Below are positions 25,827-34,483 of a stretch of DNA of 64,000 nucleotides, piece after piece. The notes under the pieces are model-generated. The model saw only the letters and a program-made list of their open reading frames with translations, was not told where the DNA came from and made no database searches. The position numbers and the translations under genes are program-made. The number at the start of each line of letters is the position of its first letter. Position 1 is the first letter of the stretch. The DNA comes from Janthinobacterium lividum (lineage in GTDB: Bacteria; Pseudomonadota; Gammaproteobacteria; Burkholderiales; Burkholderiaceae_D), in the NCBI RefSeq assembly GCF_034424625.1, contig NZ_CP139976.1:4588001-4652000 (forward strand). Direction: 5' to 3'.

Positions 25827-25956
25827 ACAGTGTGTTGCGTTGATCGATTGAATCCGCAGCCGATACCGGGCAGTCTGAGTGATTCAGTGCACGAAGGTGC
25901 TGCCTTCGGAACCAGCAAGAGGCTTGGTCCCGTACGCCAAGTCCTCTCACTGCCAT

Positions 25957-27801
25957 TTACGGAGCCGGCGCCGTCTCATCGGGGCAGCTGACCTCGTCCT
26001 CTGGCGTATATAAAGTCATCGGCACGCGCTGGCCGTCGACTTCCAGTTCGCGCACTTTCGGCGGCACCAGCTGGAATTCGCCCGCCTGCAGCTTCTCGCG
26101 CAGGGGCTTGCAGCGCAGGGCATCCGTGGGGATTTGCCCGCGCGCCGACCAGCTGCCGTCTTCCTTTTCCGCCAGCAACACCGACGAGGCGCGCGGGTCA
26201 TTGCTGATCAGCAGTACGTCCTGCTTGCCATCGCCATCGAAATCGAGCAGATACGCGTCGCACTGCGGCCCTGCCCGCTTCAAGCAGGCAGGCAGGTGCC
26301 AGGCCGGACTCACTTGCGTCCAGTCCTGGCGCAGGAAACTCTCCGGCAACTTCGCCGTGGCCGGGCGCAGGGTCAGGTTGATCGACACGTCGCTCAGCGC
26401 GCCCGTCTCGTCGAGGCGGTTCTGGCGCTTGAGCATGGCGTCGGCGCGGGCCCGCACGATGGCCGCGTCGGGCCCCGTCGTGCGTTTGCTCAATTCCTGC
26501 AAGGCCGCCTGGCCATAGCGGGCGCCCTGGAAGCGCAGGTATTCGAAATCGAACTTGTCCACGCCAACCTTGCCGCTGTTCAGGCGCGCCATCTGGCTGG
26601 CCACGGAAATGCGCGCCGGGTCCGCCAGCGGCGAGAACAGGGCAAACAGCACCAGCAGGGTAACGCCGGCGGTGGCCACGTTGACGTTGGCGATCAGGTG
26701 CAGCCAGTCGCCATACTTGCTGGCCGCCCAGGCATAGCCGGCGGCGTAGCAGGTGGCGACCAGCAGGCAGGCGGCCGCGATCAGGCGGTCGGACGTCCAG
26801 CCGTGCGACATCACGCGCAAGGTCAATGCATAGATGGCGATGCCCACCACCCACGGCAGCAGCAGGCAGGCCAGGCGCGTGCCCAGGCGGATGCCGCGCG
26901 CCACGCCATGACCCACTTCGCCATTCTGGAAGGCGGCATTGATCAGCACCACCAGCACGCCGGCCATGCCCAGCAGTACGGAAGCCGCATGGCGCGTGGC
27001 CCACAGGCGCTCGAAACCGATGAATGGCAAGGTCAGCAGGAAGCCGGAGACCAGCACGGCGGCGATCGGCATCAGCCACGACAGCAGCACCAGCAGCAAA
27101 GTACGGATGCCGCGCACGATGGACGGGCGCACGTCCGTGATATGGATGGCGAACGAAAACGCGAAGCAGATGACGGGAATCACGAACCAGGCCTGGCCCA
27201 GCAGTTTTTTCAGGAAACTCAGCTTGATGAGCAGGAACAGCTGCCCGCCCAGCCACAGCACCAGCCACAGGCCCAGCACGAACAGCAGGGAAAACAGCAG
27301 CTGGATGCCGAGCTTCCAGGCGATTTCAAAGTAGGTGGGATAGCGGGCGATGCGCTGGCCATCCTGGGCGCTGGCCAGCACCAGCGCGTGGGCGATATAG
27401 AAGCCCACCACGCAAAAACCGAACAGCTGGGCGGAAATGACGCGCAGGGGCGCGCCCGGCTTGTAGTTGCCCCAGATTACGTGCTCGGCGCCGCGCGCCA
27501 CGTCATGCCAGGCCAGCACGGCCAGTACGACGGCAGCGCCCGCCATCCACAGCACGATGCGCTTCGCCGACATATGGCCCAGGCTGGATACCAGCAGGAT
27601 CGGTAGCAGCAAGCTGATCAGCATCAACGGACCCAGCAGATAGGCTTCCGTGGCGGGCCACACCTTGTCCTGGGCCGTGCTGTACAGCCAGTACAGCAGC
27701 AAGCCTTGCAGCAGGCCCGTCACCAGGCGCGTCACCGCGATGCGCGGCGCCACCACCGGATCGAGCAACGCCATGTTTTTTCCAGCGGCATCCTGCTGCA
27801 T
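25957..27801 (-). CDS. DUF4153-type multi-pass membrane protein
   Basis: A 614-residue protein. The first two thirds hold about ten or eleven hydrophobic helices, including LVTGLLQGLLLYWLYS, YPTYFEIAWKLGIQLLFSLLFV and FAFSFAIHITDVRPSIVRGIRT. The last third is soluble, with YLLDFDGDGKQDVLLISND, an EF-hand-like Asp-rich loop (DFDGDGKQD). The helix layout matches DUF4153 proteins of unknown function. I start at the ATG at 27801 because AAGGGA lies six bases before it; in-frame ATGs at 27807 and 27825 are possible. The soluble tail may be a repeat-type (FG-GAP-like) periplasmic domain, but that is speculative. Confidence 0.75.
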   Translation of the reverse strand: MQQDAAGKNMALLDPVVAPRIAVTRLVTGLLQGLLLYWLYSTAQDKVWPATEAYLLGPLMLISLLLPILLVSSLGHMSAKRIVLWMAGAAVVLAVLAWHDVARGAEHVIWGNYKPGAPLRVISAQLFGFCVVGFYIAHALVLASAQDGQRIARYPTYFEIAWKLGIQLLFSLLFVLGLWLVLWLGGQLFLLIKLSFLKKLLGQAWFVIPVICFAFSFAIHITDVRPSIVRGIRTLLLVLLSWLMPIAAVLVSGFLLTLPFIGFERLWATRHAASVLLGMAGVLVVLINAAFQNGEVGHGVARGIRLGTRLACLLLPWVVGIAIYALTLRVMSHGWTSDRLIAAACLLVATCYAAGYAWAASKYGDWLHLIANVNVATAGVTLLVLFALFSPLADPARISVASQMARLNSGKVGVDKFDFEYLRFQGARYGQAALQELSKRTTGPDAAIVRARADAMLKRQNRLDETGALSDVSINLTLRPATAKLPESFLRQDWTQVSPAWHLPACLKRAGPQCDAYLLDFDGDGKQDVLLISNDPRASSVLLAEKEDGSWSARGQIPTDALRCKPLREKLQAGEFQLVPPKVRELEVDGQRVPMTLYTPEDEVSCPDETAPAP

Positions 27802-27875
27802 ATTCATTCCCTTAGAGTCGTTCATTGCAGTCATTGTTGCACTGCGAGCACGGCCATTATTGCATTTCGTTATCG

Positions 27876-28313
27876 TCATCTCAACAGCGATTCGCGTGGA
27901 TGCCCTTCCCGCCCACCTTCGCTGCGGCGCAATGGCAAGCTTTGCGCGAGGCCCCAGGCCAGTTCCGGCACGAGGAACAGCCACAGCAGGGGCTGGCCCG
28001 TCACCAGCAAGGCCCACGCCATCCAGGTGGAAAACAGGTAGCGGGCCACCGCGTCGTAGCGGCCGAAGCGCGGCTGCGGATCCAGCATGCGCAGCACCGA
28101 CCAGACCATCACCACGCTGCCCATCATGCTGCTGATGAGCAAATGCAAGGGTTCGAACACTGGCAGTGACGCGCCGCCCAGGGCCAGGTTGAGGGCGTTC
28201 AAGTGCTCGCGCATGAGCAGGAACGTCCACGGCGTGACAAACGCGGCCGTCATGAGCACATCATAAATGGCGCTGGCGCGCACCAGGCGGCGGAAAGCAA
28301 CAACAGATAACAT
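27876..28313 (-). CDS. Small four-helix membrane protein, MerR-controlled
   Basis: A 145-residue protein with about four hydrophobic segments (AIYDVLMTAAFVTPWTFLLM, LHLLISSMMGSVVMVWSVL, YLFSTWMAWALLVTG, LLWLFLVPELAWGL) and an Arg-rich C-terminus. AGGAG precedes the ATG at 28313. No named family is recognised. It is divergent from a MerR gene. Its promoter has the MerR-class structure: -35 TTGACC (28372-28367), a 20-base spacer that contains the dyad TGGAGT-N2-ACTCCA, and -10 GAGAAT (28346-28341). It should therefore be activated by that MerR protein. Confidence 0.78.
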   Translation of the reverse strand: MLSVVAFRRLVRASAIYDVLMTAAFVTPWTFLLMREHLNALNLALGGASLPVFEPLHLLISSMMGSVVMVWSVLRMLDPQPRFGRYDAVARYLFSTWMAWALLVTGQPLLWLFLVPELAWGLAQSLPLRRSEGGREGHPRESLLR

Positions 28314-28340
28314 GGGAACTCCTGTCTATGGAAAGCGCCC

Positions 28341-28372
28341 ATTCTCAAGGCTGGAGTACACTCCATGGTCAA
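28341..28372 (-). promoter_or_regulatory. MerR-type promoter/operator with elongated spacer
   Basis: On the leftward strand the order is TTGACC (-35), 20 bases, GAGAAT (-10). The spacer contains the dyad TGGAGT-GT-ACTCCA (28352-28365). A dyad inside a 19-20 base spacer is the hallmark of promoters that MerR-family activators untwist. The divergent MerR gene begins 24 bases away. Confidence 0.68.
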
Positions 28373-28395
28373 GCATTTTATGAAGGAATATTTCC

Positions 28396-28787
28396 ATGCA
28401 GATCGGCGAGATGGCGCAGGCGACGGGCTTGAGCCGCGATACCCTGCGCTTCTATGAAAAGCGGGGCTTGCTGCGCGCGCGGCGCGGCGCGAATGGCTAC
28501 CGCGACTATCCGCCCGAGGCGGCGGACTGGCTGCGTTACCTGCGCACGGCGCAGCAGCTGGGTTTTACGCTGGCGGAAATCGAGGCCGACATGCCGCTGC
28601 TGGCCGGCGCAGGCGATCCGGCCATGGCGGACCTGCTGCGCGCGGCGCTGGCGCGCAAGCTGGCCGACATCGATGCGCGCATCGCCGGCTTGACGCAGAG
28701 CTGCGCGGCGAACTGGCGCGGCGGATGGAACCGCAGGCGGCCGCCTGTCCGTTGCGGGGAGATGCCGAGGCAGCACCAGCCCCCTGA
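28396..28787 (+). pseudogene. MerR-family regulator with an apparent one-base deletion
   Basis: The frame from ATG 28396 (AAGGAA upstream) gives a clear MerR wHTH: MQIGEMAQATGLSRDTLRFYEKRGLL, then RDYPPEAADWLRYL and AQQLGFTLAEIEADM. At about 28697 the normal C-terminus (ELRGELARRMEPQAAACPLRG...) appears in another frame and stops at 28785-28787, immediately before a terminator. One missing base between 28696 and 28698 would explain this and restore a 130-residue protein. Without it, the frame runs on for about 115 Arg/Pro-rich residues into the PEP-CTERM gene on the other strand. It could be a real frameshift or a sequencing error. The DNA-binding half is intact. Confidence 0.75.
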
Positions 28788-28794
28788 AAAACAA

Positions 28795-28826
28795 AAAACC
28801 GCCTGTGCAATGCAGCAGGCGGTTTT
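28795..28826. terminator. Bidirectional intrinsic terminator
   Basis: AAAACCGCCTG (28795-28805) pairs perfectly with CAGGCGGTTTT (28816-28826) around a 10-base loop. On the leftward strand the stem is followed by TTGTTTTT, and rightward the stem ends in TTTT. It lies between the MerR end and the end of the convergent PEP-CTERM gene and can serve both. Confidence 0.85.
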
Positions 28827-28846
28827 GACGTGGGGCGGAGCCGGGA

Positions 28847-29488
28847 TTACCTGGCGGCCTTGCGGCGGCGCAGGAAACCCATCAGGCCCAGGCCGGCCAG
28901 CAGCATGGCATAGGTTTCCGGTTCCGGCACGGCGGCCATCACGGAAACATTGTCGATCACGGCGCCCGAGTAATTGTCGAACGGCGTGCCGGCCTTGGCG
29001 GCGCTGGCAAACGACAGGGTCGCCAGGCCGGTGGCAGCGGCCGTGAAGCTCAGCGTGTTGCTGTACAAGGTGTTCGAAGCGGCAGCCGTCGAGTAGAAAT
29101 CCCCGGCCACGCCGCCGAAATTGACGCTCACGCCCTGGCCTGCGGGGCCGCCGGAATTGCGCGCCATGTCAAAGCTCAGGTTATATGTCTGGCCGGCAAC
29201 GACGCTGAAATTTTGCGACAGGAAACCCGGACCTGGCGTGCCCAGCAAATCGATGCTGTAGCCATCGATGGCGTTATACGCATTGCGGATCAGGTCAACG
29301 GAACTGGCGCCCACGGTCCAGCCCGTGATGGCCGACGAACCGCTGTTGACGACTTTAAAGCCGCTGTCGAAGGTGTAACCGGAAGCGACCGTTTCAAAAT
29401 TGCCATTCGCGATCAGGTTGACGGGGCTGGCGCTGGCGCTGCCGGCGACGAACAGAGCGGCAACTGCGGCGATGGTGGCGATTTTCAT
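28847..29488 (-). CDS. PEP-CTERM sorted exported protein (choice-of-anchor C type)
   Basis: A 213-residue protein. The signal peptide ends at GSASAS (about residue 21). The body starts VNLIANGNFE and continues with ITGWTVGASSVDLI and GYSIDLLGTPGPGFLSQNF, the pattern of choice-of-anchor C/DUF642 beta-sandwich domains. It ends with VPEPETYAMLLAGLGLMGFLRRRKA: the PEP motif, a hydrophobic helix, and a basic tail, which is the PEP-CTERM sorting signal recognised by exosortase. Such proteins are delivered to the exopolysaccharide-rich outer surface. AAGGAA precedes the ATG at 29488. No exosortase gene is in the window. Confidence 0.9.
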   Translation of the reverse strand: MKIATIAAVAALFVAGSASASPVNLIANGNFETVASGYTFDSGFKVVNSGSSAITGWTVGASSVDLIRNAYNAIDGYSIDLLGTPGPGFLSQNFSVVAGQTYNLSFDMARNSGGPAGQGVSVNFGGVAGDFYSTAAASNTLYSNTLSFTAAATGLATLSFASAAKAGTPFDNYSGAVIDNVSVMAAVPEPETYAMLLAGLGLMGFLRRRKAAR

Positions 29489-29625
29489 GATCTGATTTCC
29501 TTGCTTTGTTGACATTAAAGTTACCTTAAGTGAAATCATATCCCAGCCATGATGAAAATCAAAGAACTTTGCAAAAATATATTTAATGTAGAAAATTTGC
29601 AACACATCTTCCAGAGAGGAATGCC

Positions 29626-30120
29626 TCAATCAAGTTCCTGGCGCGCCACCAGGATGCCGTCCGCATCGGCGTAGATCCAGTCGCCCGGATGCACGGCCAC
29701 GCCGCTGATCTGCACGCGCACGTCGCGCTGGCCGGCGCCCGTCTTGTTGCTCTTGCGCGGATGCGTGGCCAGGGCGCGCACGCCGATCTGGCAGACATTG
29801 ATTTCCTCGCTGTCGCGGATGCAGCCATCGACGACGATGCCGGCCCAGCCGTTGCTTTCGGCCAGCACGCCCAGCTGGCCGCCCACCAGCGCGCGGCGCA
29901 GGCTGCCGCCGCCATCGATCACCAGCACATGGCCGTGGCCCGGCGTTTCCAGGGTGCTGCGCACGAGGGCGTTGTCTTCGAACACGTGCAAGGTGGTGGC
30001 AGGGCCGCTGAAGCGCACGCGCTGGCCAAAGGCGCGGTACACGGGCGGCAGCACGGCCAGGGTGCCATCATCCAGCATGGCTGCATAGTCGTCGCACAGG
30101 TCGGTGGTGGCAAAGGTCAT
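29626..30120 (-). CDS. rraA: RraA-family protein (RNase E regulator / HMG aldolase type)
   Basis: A 164-residue protein with the RraA fold signature: [15 protein letters not shown], then [44 protein letters not shown] read in two blocks. The G-G-x-x-R-x-A and GxIRD elements match both RraA (inhibitor of RNase E) and the closely related 4-hydroxy-4-methyl-2-oxoglutarate aldolases, and the length fits RraA. AGGA stands before the ATG at 30120. It is 32 bases downstream of the MFS gene on the same strand and may be co-transcribed. Confidence 0.87.
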   Translation of the reverse strand: MTFATTDLCDDYAAMLDDGTLAVLPPVYRAFGQRVRFSGPATTLHVFEDNALVRSTLETPGHGHVLVIDGGGSLRRALVGGQLGVLAESNGWAGIVVDGCIRDSEEINVCQIGVRALATHPRKSNKTGAGQRDVRVQISGVAVHPGDWIYADADGILVARQELD

Positions 30121-30152
30121 GGGAATTCCTGGAGTGGCAGATGGCAACGATT

Positions 30153-31403
30153 CTATGCCTTTTGCAGCGCCGCGGCGCGGGTTTTGCCGCCCACGCCCAC
30201 GGCCGTGGCAATCGCCAGCGCCTGGAACACGCCGATGAAGACAAACAGCAGGGCCGGATGGTTGCCATCCATCAGCGCGCCAAAGAACAGGGGACCGACG
30301 GCCAGGCCGCTGTCGAGGCCCGAATACACGACGCCATACACGCGCCCGGTGGCATTCTTCGGCGCTGCCGCGCGTATCATCAGGTCGCGCGATGGCCCCG
30401 CCACGCCCGACATCAAGCCGATGGCGCCCATCAGCGCCACCGCGCCCCAGGCCGGCACGACGGCCATGGCCAGCAGCACGGCCAGCAGCGCGGCGGCGGA
30501 AAAGGCGATGGCGACGTTACGGTCCGGCTGCTTGCTGCGCGCGCCCACCACGCCGCCGGCCAGCATGCCCACGGCCGAGGCCAGCATATAGGCCGTGTAG
30601 GCGCTGGTGGCCAGCGCCAGGCTCATGCCATACAGCTTGACGAGGGCCACGCTGGCAAAGCTCTGGATGCCGCCCAGGGCGATGGCCGTAATGAAGAAGA
30701 AGGCAAAGCACATCCACACGGCAGGCAATCGCAGAAAGTCCAGCGTGCCTTCGCCGCCGGCCGCCTGGCCCGGCGCGGCCTTTTTCACGGGCTCGGGGCG
30801 GATGGCGTGGCGGTTCAGGAACAGGATCAGCAGCACGCCAAACGGCAGTACGGCCGCGCATTGCAGCGCCACTCGCCAGTCATAATGGGTGGCAACATAC
30901 GTCATGAACAGGGGCGCCAGGGCCCAGCCGATGTTGCCGCTGATGCCATGCACGGAAAAGCCGTAGGCCACGCGGGCTGCCGAGACGCGCTGGTTGAGGA
31001 TGGTGTAGTCGGCCGGATGAAACACGCTGTTGCCCATGCCCGCCAGCATGGCGCCCAGCATCAGCGCCGCATAGCTGTGCGCAGTGGACAGTGCCAGCGC
31101 CGACACGCCCAGCAAAAAGATGCCGGAAAACAACACAGCGCGGGCGCCAAAACGGTCGACGACAAAGCCGGCCAGCGCCTGCCCCACGCCCGAGATGATG
31201 AAGAACACCGTCATCAGCAGGCCCAGCTCCGCATACGACAGGTCGAATGCCGGTTTCAGCCAGACGAACAGGGCCGCGAGGATCAGATGGTAAAAGTGCG
31301 ACACGCCATGCGCCAGCCCCACCAGGGCGATGACGCGCGCATCGTTGCGCAGAGTTGGCGGTGAGTGCGGTGGCAAGTCCATTGCCGAGTTAGTTGTTAT
31401 CAT
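30153..31403 (-). CDS. MFS transporter, fosmidomycin-resistance (Fsr)-like
   Basis: A 416-residue, 12-helix transporter. Its N-terminal half reads [21 protein letters not shown], then [35 protein letters not shown], and [19 protein letters not shown], which is the typical wording of the Fsr subgroup. The long central loop (residues about 195-225) is charged. AGGG lies six bases before the ATG at 31403; upstream in-frame codons are rejected. It is divergent from an AraC-family gene 100 bases away. The name reflects similarity only; the exported compound is not known. Confidence 0.85.
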   Translation of the reverse strand: MITTNSAMDLPPHSPPTLRNDARVIALVGLAHGVSHFYHLILAALFVWLKPAFDLSYAELGLLMTVFFIISGVGQALAGFVVDRFGARAVLFSGIFLLGVSALALSTAHSYAALMLGAMLAGMGNSVFHPADYTILNQRVSAARVAYGFSVHGISGNIGWALAPLFMTYVATHYDWRVALQCAAVLPFGVLLILFLNRHAIRPEPVKKAAPGQAAGGEGTLDFLRLPAVWMCFAFFFITAIALGGIQSFASVALVKLYGMSLALATSAYTAYMLASAVGMLAGGVVGARSKQPDRNVAIAFSAAALLAVLLAMAVVPAWGAVALMGAIGLMSGVAGPSRDLMIRAAAPKNATGRVYGVVYSGLDSGLAVGPLFFGALMDGNHPALLFVFIGVFQALAIATAVGVGGKTRAAALQKA

Positions 31404-31503
31404 GTCATACCCTGTCTTATACTGGTGAAGCTCAAGTGTATGCAAAATACCATCGTCTGTTTTCCGACAGAACGACATAATTTATCGAATTAAGGCCAAG
31501 CTG

Positions 31504-32304
31504 ATGGGTGTACCTATCCTCCACCATACCCGCATGTGTCCGCCGCGGGAAGCGCCCAGCGCGACCATCCCCGTGACGATGATCGCGCGCGACCTGCAAC
31601 CCGATGAATTTTTATTACCGCACAGCCATCCCTGGGGCCAGGTGACGATGGCGCTCGAAGGCGTGCTGCGCATCACCGCCAACAACAGCAGTTGGGTGCT
31701 GCCGCCCATGCGCGCCATCTGGATCGCGCCCAACGTGGAGCATGCCGTCACGATACTGGAAAAAACCCGCTTGCGCCCCCTGTGCATCCATGCCGCGCGC
31801 GCGCCTTTCGCGGGCCAGGACTGCAAGGTGCTGGAAGTATCGAACCTGCTGCGCCAGCTGATCATGGCGCTGGAACAGCTGGACCCTGGCCAGGAACCGG
31901 CGCGCGAGGCGCTGCTGGCCGAACTGATCCTCGATGAATTGAAACGCTCGGCCACGCGCCCCATCCGCGTACCCTTGCCCAGCGATAAGCGCCTGAAAAC
32001 CCTGTGCGACAGCCTGATCGAGAAACCGGGTTCGCACCAGACCCTGGAACACTGGGCGCAGCTGGTCGGCGCCTCGGAGCGTACCCTGGCGCGGCTGTTC
32101 GAACGGGAATTGGGCATGAGTTTTGGCCAGTGGCGCCAGCAAGTGCGCCTGGCGCACGCGGCGCCGCTGATCGCGCGCGGCGTGCCGCTATCGCAAGTGG
32201 CCGAAGAACTGGGCTATGCCAGCCAGTCGGCCTTTTCCGCCATGTTCAAGAAGACTTTCGGCAGCTCGCCGTCAGCCTTCTTTGCCCAGGGCGACAGAAT
32301 CTAG
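31504..32304 (+). CDS. AraC-family transcriptional regulator
   Basis: A 266-residue protein. The N-terminal cupin-like domain (about 25-120) has the HSHPWGQVTMALEGVLRI and APNVEHAV pattern of small AraC regulators of the cupin_2 kind. The C-terminal DNA-binding domain has two HTH motifs: TLEHWAQLVGASERTLARLFERELG and PLSQVAEELGYASQSAFSAMFKKTFG, ending SPSAFF. It is divergent from the Fsr-like MFS gene, so the two are a likely regulator-pump pair. Confidence 0.9.
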   Translation: MGVPILHHTRMCPPREAPSATIPVTMIARDLQPDEFLLPHSHPWGQVTMALEGVLRITANNSSWVLPPMRAIWIAPNVEHAVTILEKTRLRPLCIHAARAPFAGQDCKVLEVSNLLRQLIMALEQLDPGQEPAREALLAELILDELKRSATRPIRVPLPSDKRLKTLCDSLIEKPGSHQTLEHWAQLVGASERTLARLFERELGMSFGQWRQQVRLAHAAPLIARGVPLSQVAEELGYASQSAFSAMFKKTFGSSPSAFFAQGDRI

Positions 32305-32416
32305 CCAGCTGGAAAGCGCGCCGATACAGCGCTCAGGGCAAGGCGCAGCGCCGCAGGCAGTACGCTGGTACGGCAAGGCGATGCAACGCCGCCATGGGCG
32401 CTTTAGCGGTGCACTC
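32305..32416. other. Palindrome-rich gap between convergent genes
   Basis: The 112 bases between the AraC end and the fliD end contain several short dyads, including GTAC-GCTG-GTAC (about 32361-32372) and GCGCTTTAGCG near 32398-32408. The sequence GGCAAGGCGATGCAACGCCGCCATGGGCGC recalls dispersed repeats of betaproteobacteria, but only one copy is in this window. It may act in termination of one or both genes. Confidence 0.35.
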
Positions 32417-33802
32417 TTAAGCCATGAAGTCGAACAAGGAATTCTTGCCGGTATAACCCGGCAAGGCCGAGTTCGTTCCCATCTGTTCCTGGGCCGAATA
32501 TGCTTTCACCAGCGCCTGCGCCTGGGCCGTCAGCGCCTTGGCCAGCACGGCTTTCTTGTTGGTGAGCGTCGTGATATCCTTGCCGACCGTCTGCACTTCC
32601 TTGCGTATGATGCTCGTTTCGCCTGTCAGCTCGCCGATCTTGCTGACGAACTGGTCCGCCACTCCCTTGCCGTTATTGGTGAACATCTTGCTGACGGCGT
32701 CCGGATCGGCCGCGATGGCCGCCTTGAGTTTTTTATCGTCCAGCACCAGCTCGCCGCTCTTGCCCAGGGTCACGCCGGCACTGCCCAGCACCGACGATGG
32801 CACGCCCGTGCTGGCCGTGCGCAGCACCTGCTCCATCTGCGAACGCACCTGCCCCAGGGCCGTGTCAGACTTCAAATCGCCCTGCTGCAGACTCTGCAGC
32901 TTGCTGTTGAGTTCATTGTAGGCCGTGACGAAGCTGGCCACGTTGCTGGCGATCTGGCTGCTGTCCTTGGCGATGACGAGGTCCGTCGTGCCTTTTTTCT
33001 TCAATTCGATGGTGGCGCCCTCGACGGCCGTCGTCAGGGTATTCGTGGCGCTCTTGATTTCCTTGCCGTCAACGGTCAGCAGCGCGTCCTGCGCAGCGGC
33101 CGTCTGCTGCATGCCCTTGCCGGCGCCGGGCGCATAGCTGAGCAAATTACTGACGGCCGCGTCGCCGGCCACGCTGATGCGCATGCTGCTGTCGGCGCCG
33201 CTCTTGCCGTTCAAGGCCAGCGAGTAGCCATCGGGGCCCTTGACCACGCTGGCGTCGATACCCTGCTGCTTGAGCGCGGCGGCGATGCCGTCAAGGCTAT
33301 TGTTGCTGCTGTCAATCGTCAGCGAAATGATCTTGCCGCTGCCGGGCGTAAATTGCTTGCCGTCGGCCGAGCCCACTTCGATCTTCACCAACGCGGGCGC
33401 GCCCGTGCCGATGGCCGCGCTCGAGGATTTCTGCGCGCCGCTGAGCAAGGTCTGCCCCTGCGCCAGTTGCTTGACGTTCAGTTCATGGCTGCCGCTGGCG
33501 GCCTTGTCGGTGGTGGTGGCGCTCAGCACATCCTTGCTGCTGGACGTGGCCGACGTGGCCAGGCCGCTGCCGGCCATGTTCTTGGCCACGGTCTGAAACT
33601 TCGCCAGCGCCGATTGCAGTTGGCCCAGGCCCGAGAACTTGGCCTGGTCGCGCGCCAGGCTGGCGTTGAGCTTGACGACGCCCGTGTTTTGCGACTGCAT
33701 CTGGCGCTCCACCTTCGCATACACATCGGCCGAGATATTGCCCTGCGTCGTCTGCTGCGTATTGTTGGTATAGGCCCTGCTGTTGATGGTCGAATTAAAC
33801 AT
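32417..33802 (-). CDS. fliD: Flagellar hook-associated protein 2, filament cap FliD
   Basis: A 461-residue, Ala/Ser/Lys-rich protein with FliD layout. The N-terminal coiled region has LARDQAKFSGLGQLQSALAKFQ. The middle domains contain SHELNVKQLAQGQTL and SIQ-like IISLTIDSSNNSLDGIAAALKQQG. The C-terminal domain has the conserved VTAYNELNSKLQSLQQGD, SSVLGSAGVTLGKSGELVLDDKKL and PDAVSKMF blocks. It forms the pentameric cap that assembles flagellin. The start at 33802 avoids an Arg-rich upstream extension. No fliS, flagellin or other flagellar gene flanks it; the nearest related gene is a PilZ protein 229 bases upstream. Confidence 0.88.
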   Translation of the reverse strand: MFNSTINSRAYTNNTQQTTQGNISADVYAKVERQMQSQNTGVVKLNASLARDQAKFSGLGQLQSALAKFQTVAKNMAGSGLATSATSSSKDVLSATTTDKAASGSHELNVKQLAQGQTLLSGAQKSSSAAIGTGAPALVKIEVGSADGKQFTPGSGKIISLTIDSSNNSLDGIAAALKQQGIDASVVKGPDGYSLALNGKSGADSSMRISVAGDAAVSNLLSYAPGAGKGMQQTAAAQDALLTVDGKEIKSATNTLTTAVEGATIELKKKGTTDLVIAKDSSQIASNVASFVTAYNELNSKLQSLQQGDLKSDTALGQVRSQMEQVLRTASTGVPSSVLGSAGVTLGKSGELVLDDKKLKAAIAADPDAVSKMFTNNGKGVADQFVSKIGELTGETSIIRKEVQTVGKDITTLTNKKAVLAKALTAQAQALVKAYSAQEQMGTNSALPGYTGKNSLFDFMA

Positions 33803-34031
33803 GGTAGGCGTTCCCGTCGGATGTAAGGTCATGTCGCACGGTTCAGGTCGTGACCGTGCTGCGCGAGAAACGGACGGCAGGCGCGCGTGACGCGGCAAGG
33901 TCCCTCTTCTGGTTGATAATTATGCAGTATTACTGGAATATCAAAACAGCGAACAGAACAGGTTTTTCCTGACTGCAAACCCATATGCACCATTTTAGCG
34001 CAGTTCACTTGCAGCACCCTCCCGGCTTGCC
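33803..34031. other. Intergenic region upstream of fliD
   Basis: This 229-base gap between the PilZ end and fliD is AT-richer than its surroundings, for example near 33910-33990, and probably holds the fliD promoter. An open frame of 62 codons here lacks a family, signal peptide or ribosome binding site and is not called. Confidence 0.4.
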
Positions 34032-34373
34032 TCAGCGCATGAATTTCGAGATGGCGCTGCTGACGGCCATGTCCAGCTGCAGGAAAGTGAGTCCCACCTT
34101 GAAACCTGCGCTGCTGAAAATGCAGTGCGAGACGGACACGCGCGCCTCGATGATGTGCGCCGCGCCGTCGTAAAACAATTCGAACAGCACCTTGCCCTTC
34201 TTGCCTGTCGGCACCGGTTCCGCGATGACGGCCGCCATGCCGCCCGGCCCCACATCGAGGGTGCGCGCCGCCACGGGGCCCGCGCCATCCATTACCAACA
34301 TCGCCTTGGCACGCAATATCTTGCGTGCGCCCTGCCTTTGCTCAACTGACACTGTATTCCGCTTCTCTATCAA
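34032..34373 (-). CDS. PilZ-domain protein, variant c-di-GMP motif
   Basis: A 113-residue single PilZ domain. The c-di-GMP motif RxxxR is present (R17-K-I-L-R21). The second motif, normally DxSxxG, reads DVGPGG (D40-G45), so the Ser is replaced by Gly. The rest follows the PilZ beta-barrel (KVLFELFYDGAAHIIEARVSVSHCIF, KVGLTFLQLD). The start is uncertain: the frame opens with TTG at 34373 or GTG at 34352, neither with a strong ribosome binding site; both keep RxxxR. A TATAAT lies on the leftward strand at 34423-34418. Its position beside fliD suggests a motility role, which is inference. Confidence 0.75.
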   Translation of the reverse strand: MIEKRNTVSVEQRQGARKILRAKAMLVMDGAGPVAARTLDVGPGGMAAVIAEPVPTGKKGKVLFELFYDGAAHIIEARVSVSHCIFSSAGFKVGLTFLQLDMAVSSAISKFMR

Positions 34374-34483
34374 TTCATTGTCGATGCGGATTCATGGGGA
34401 GAATCCATCGGACAAATATTATAGTTCTAAACGGAAATTCTGTTTGACTTGTCTCAAGCTTGGCATTTAAACCATACCAACTT

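Noticed and set aside
25957-28230. Extension of the DUF4153 gene upstream to 28230
   Set aside because: The additional residues are Pro/Arg-rich, overlap the membrane protein gene on the same strand in another frame, and lack a ribosome binding site, whereas AAGGGA precedes ATG 27801.
28788-29046. Continuation of the MerR frame to 29046
   Set aside because: The additional residues are Arg/Pro-rich, pass through a terminator and run antisense to the PEP-CTERM gene; the natural C-terminus is found in another frame.
31404-31503. Possible operator in the Fsr-AraC divergent gap
   Set aside because: No convincing inverted or direct repeat was seen by eye, so no site is claimed.
33829-34017. 62-codon minus-strand frame between fliD and the PilZ gene
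   Set aside because: No ribosome binding site, signal sequence or similarity; it fits a non-coding leader region.
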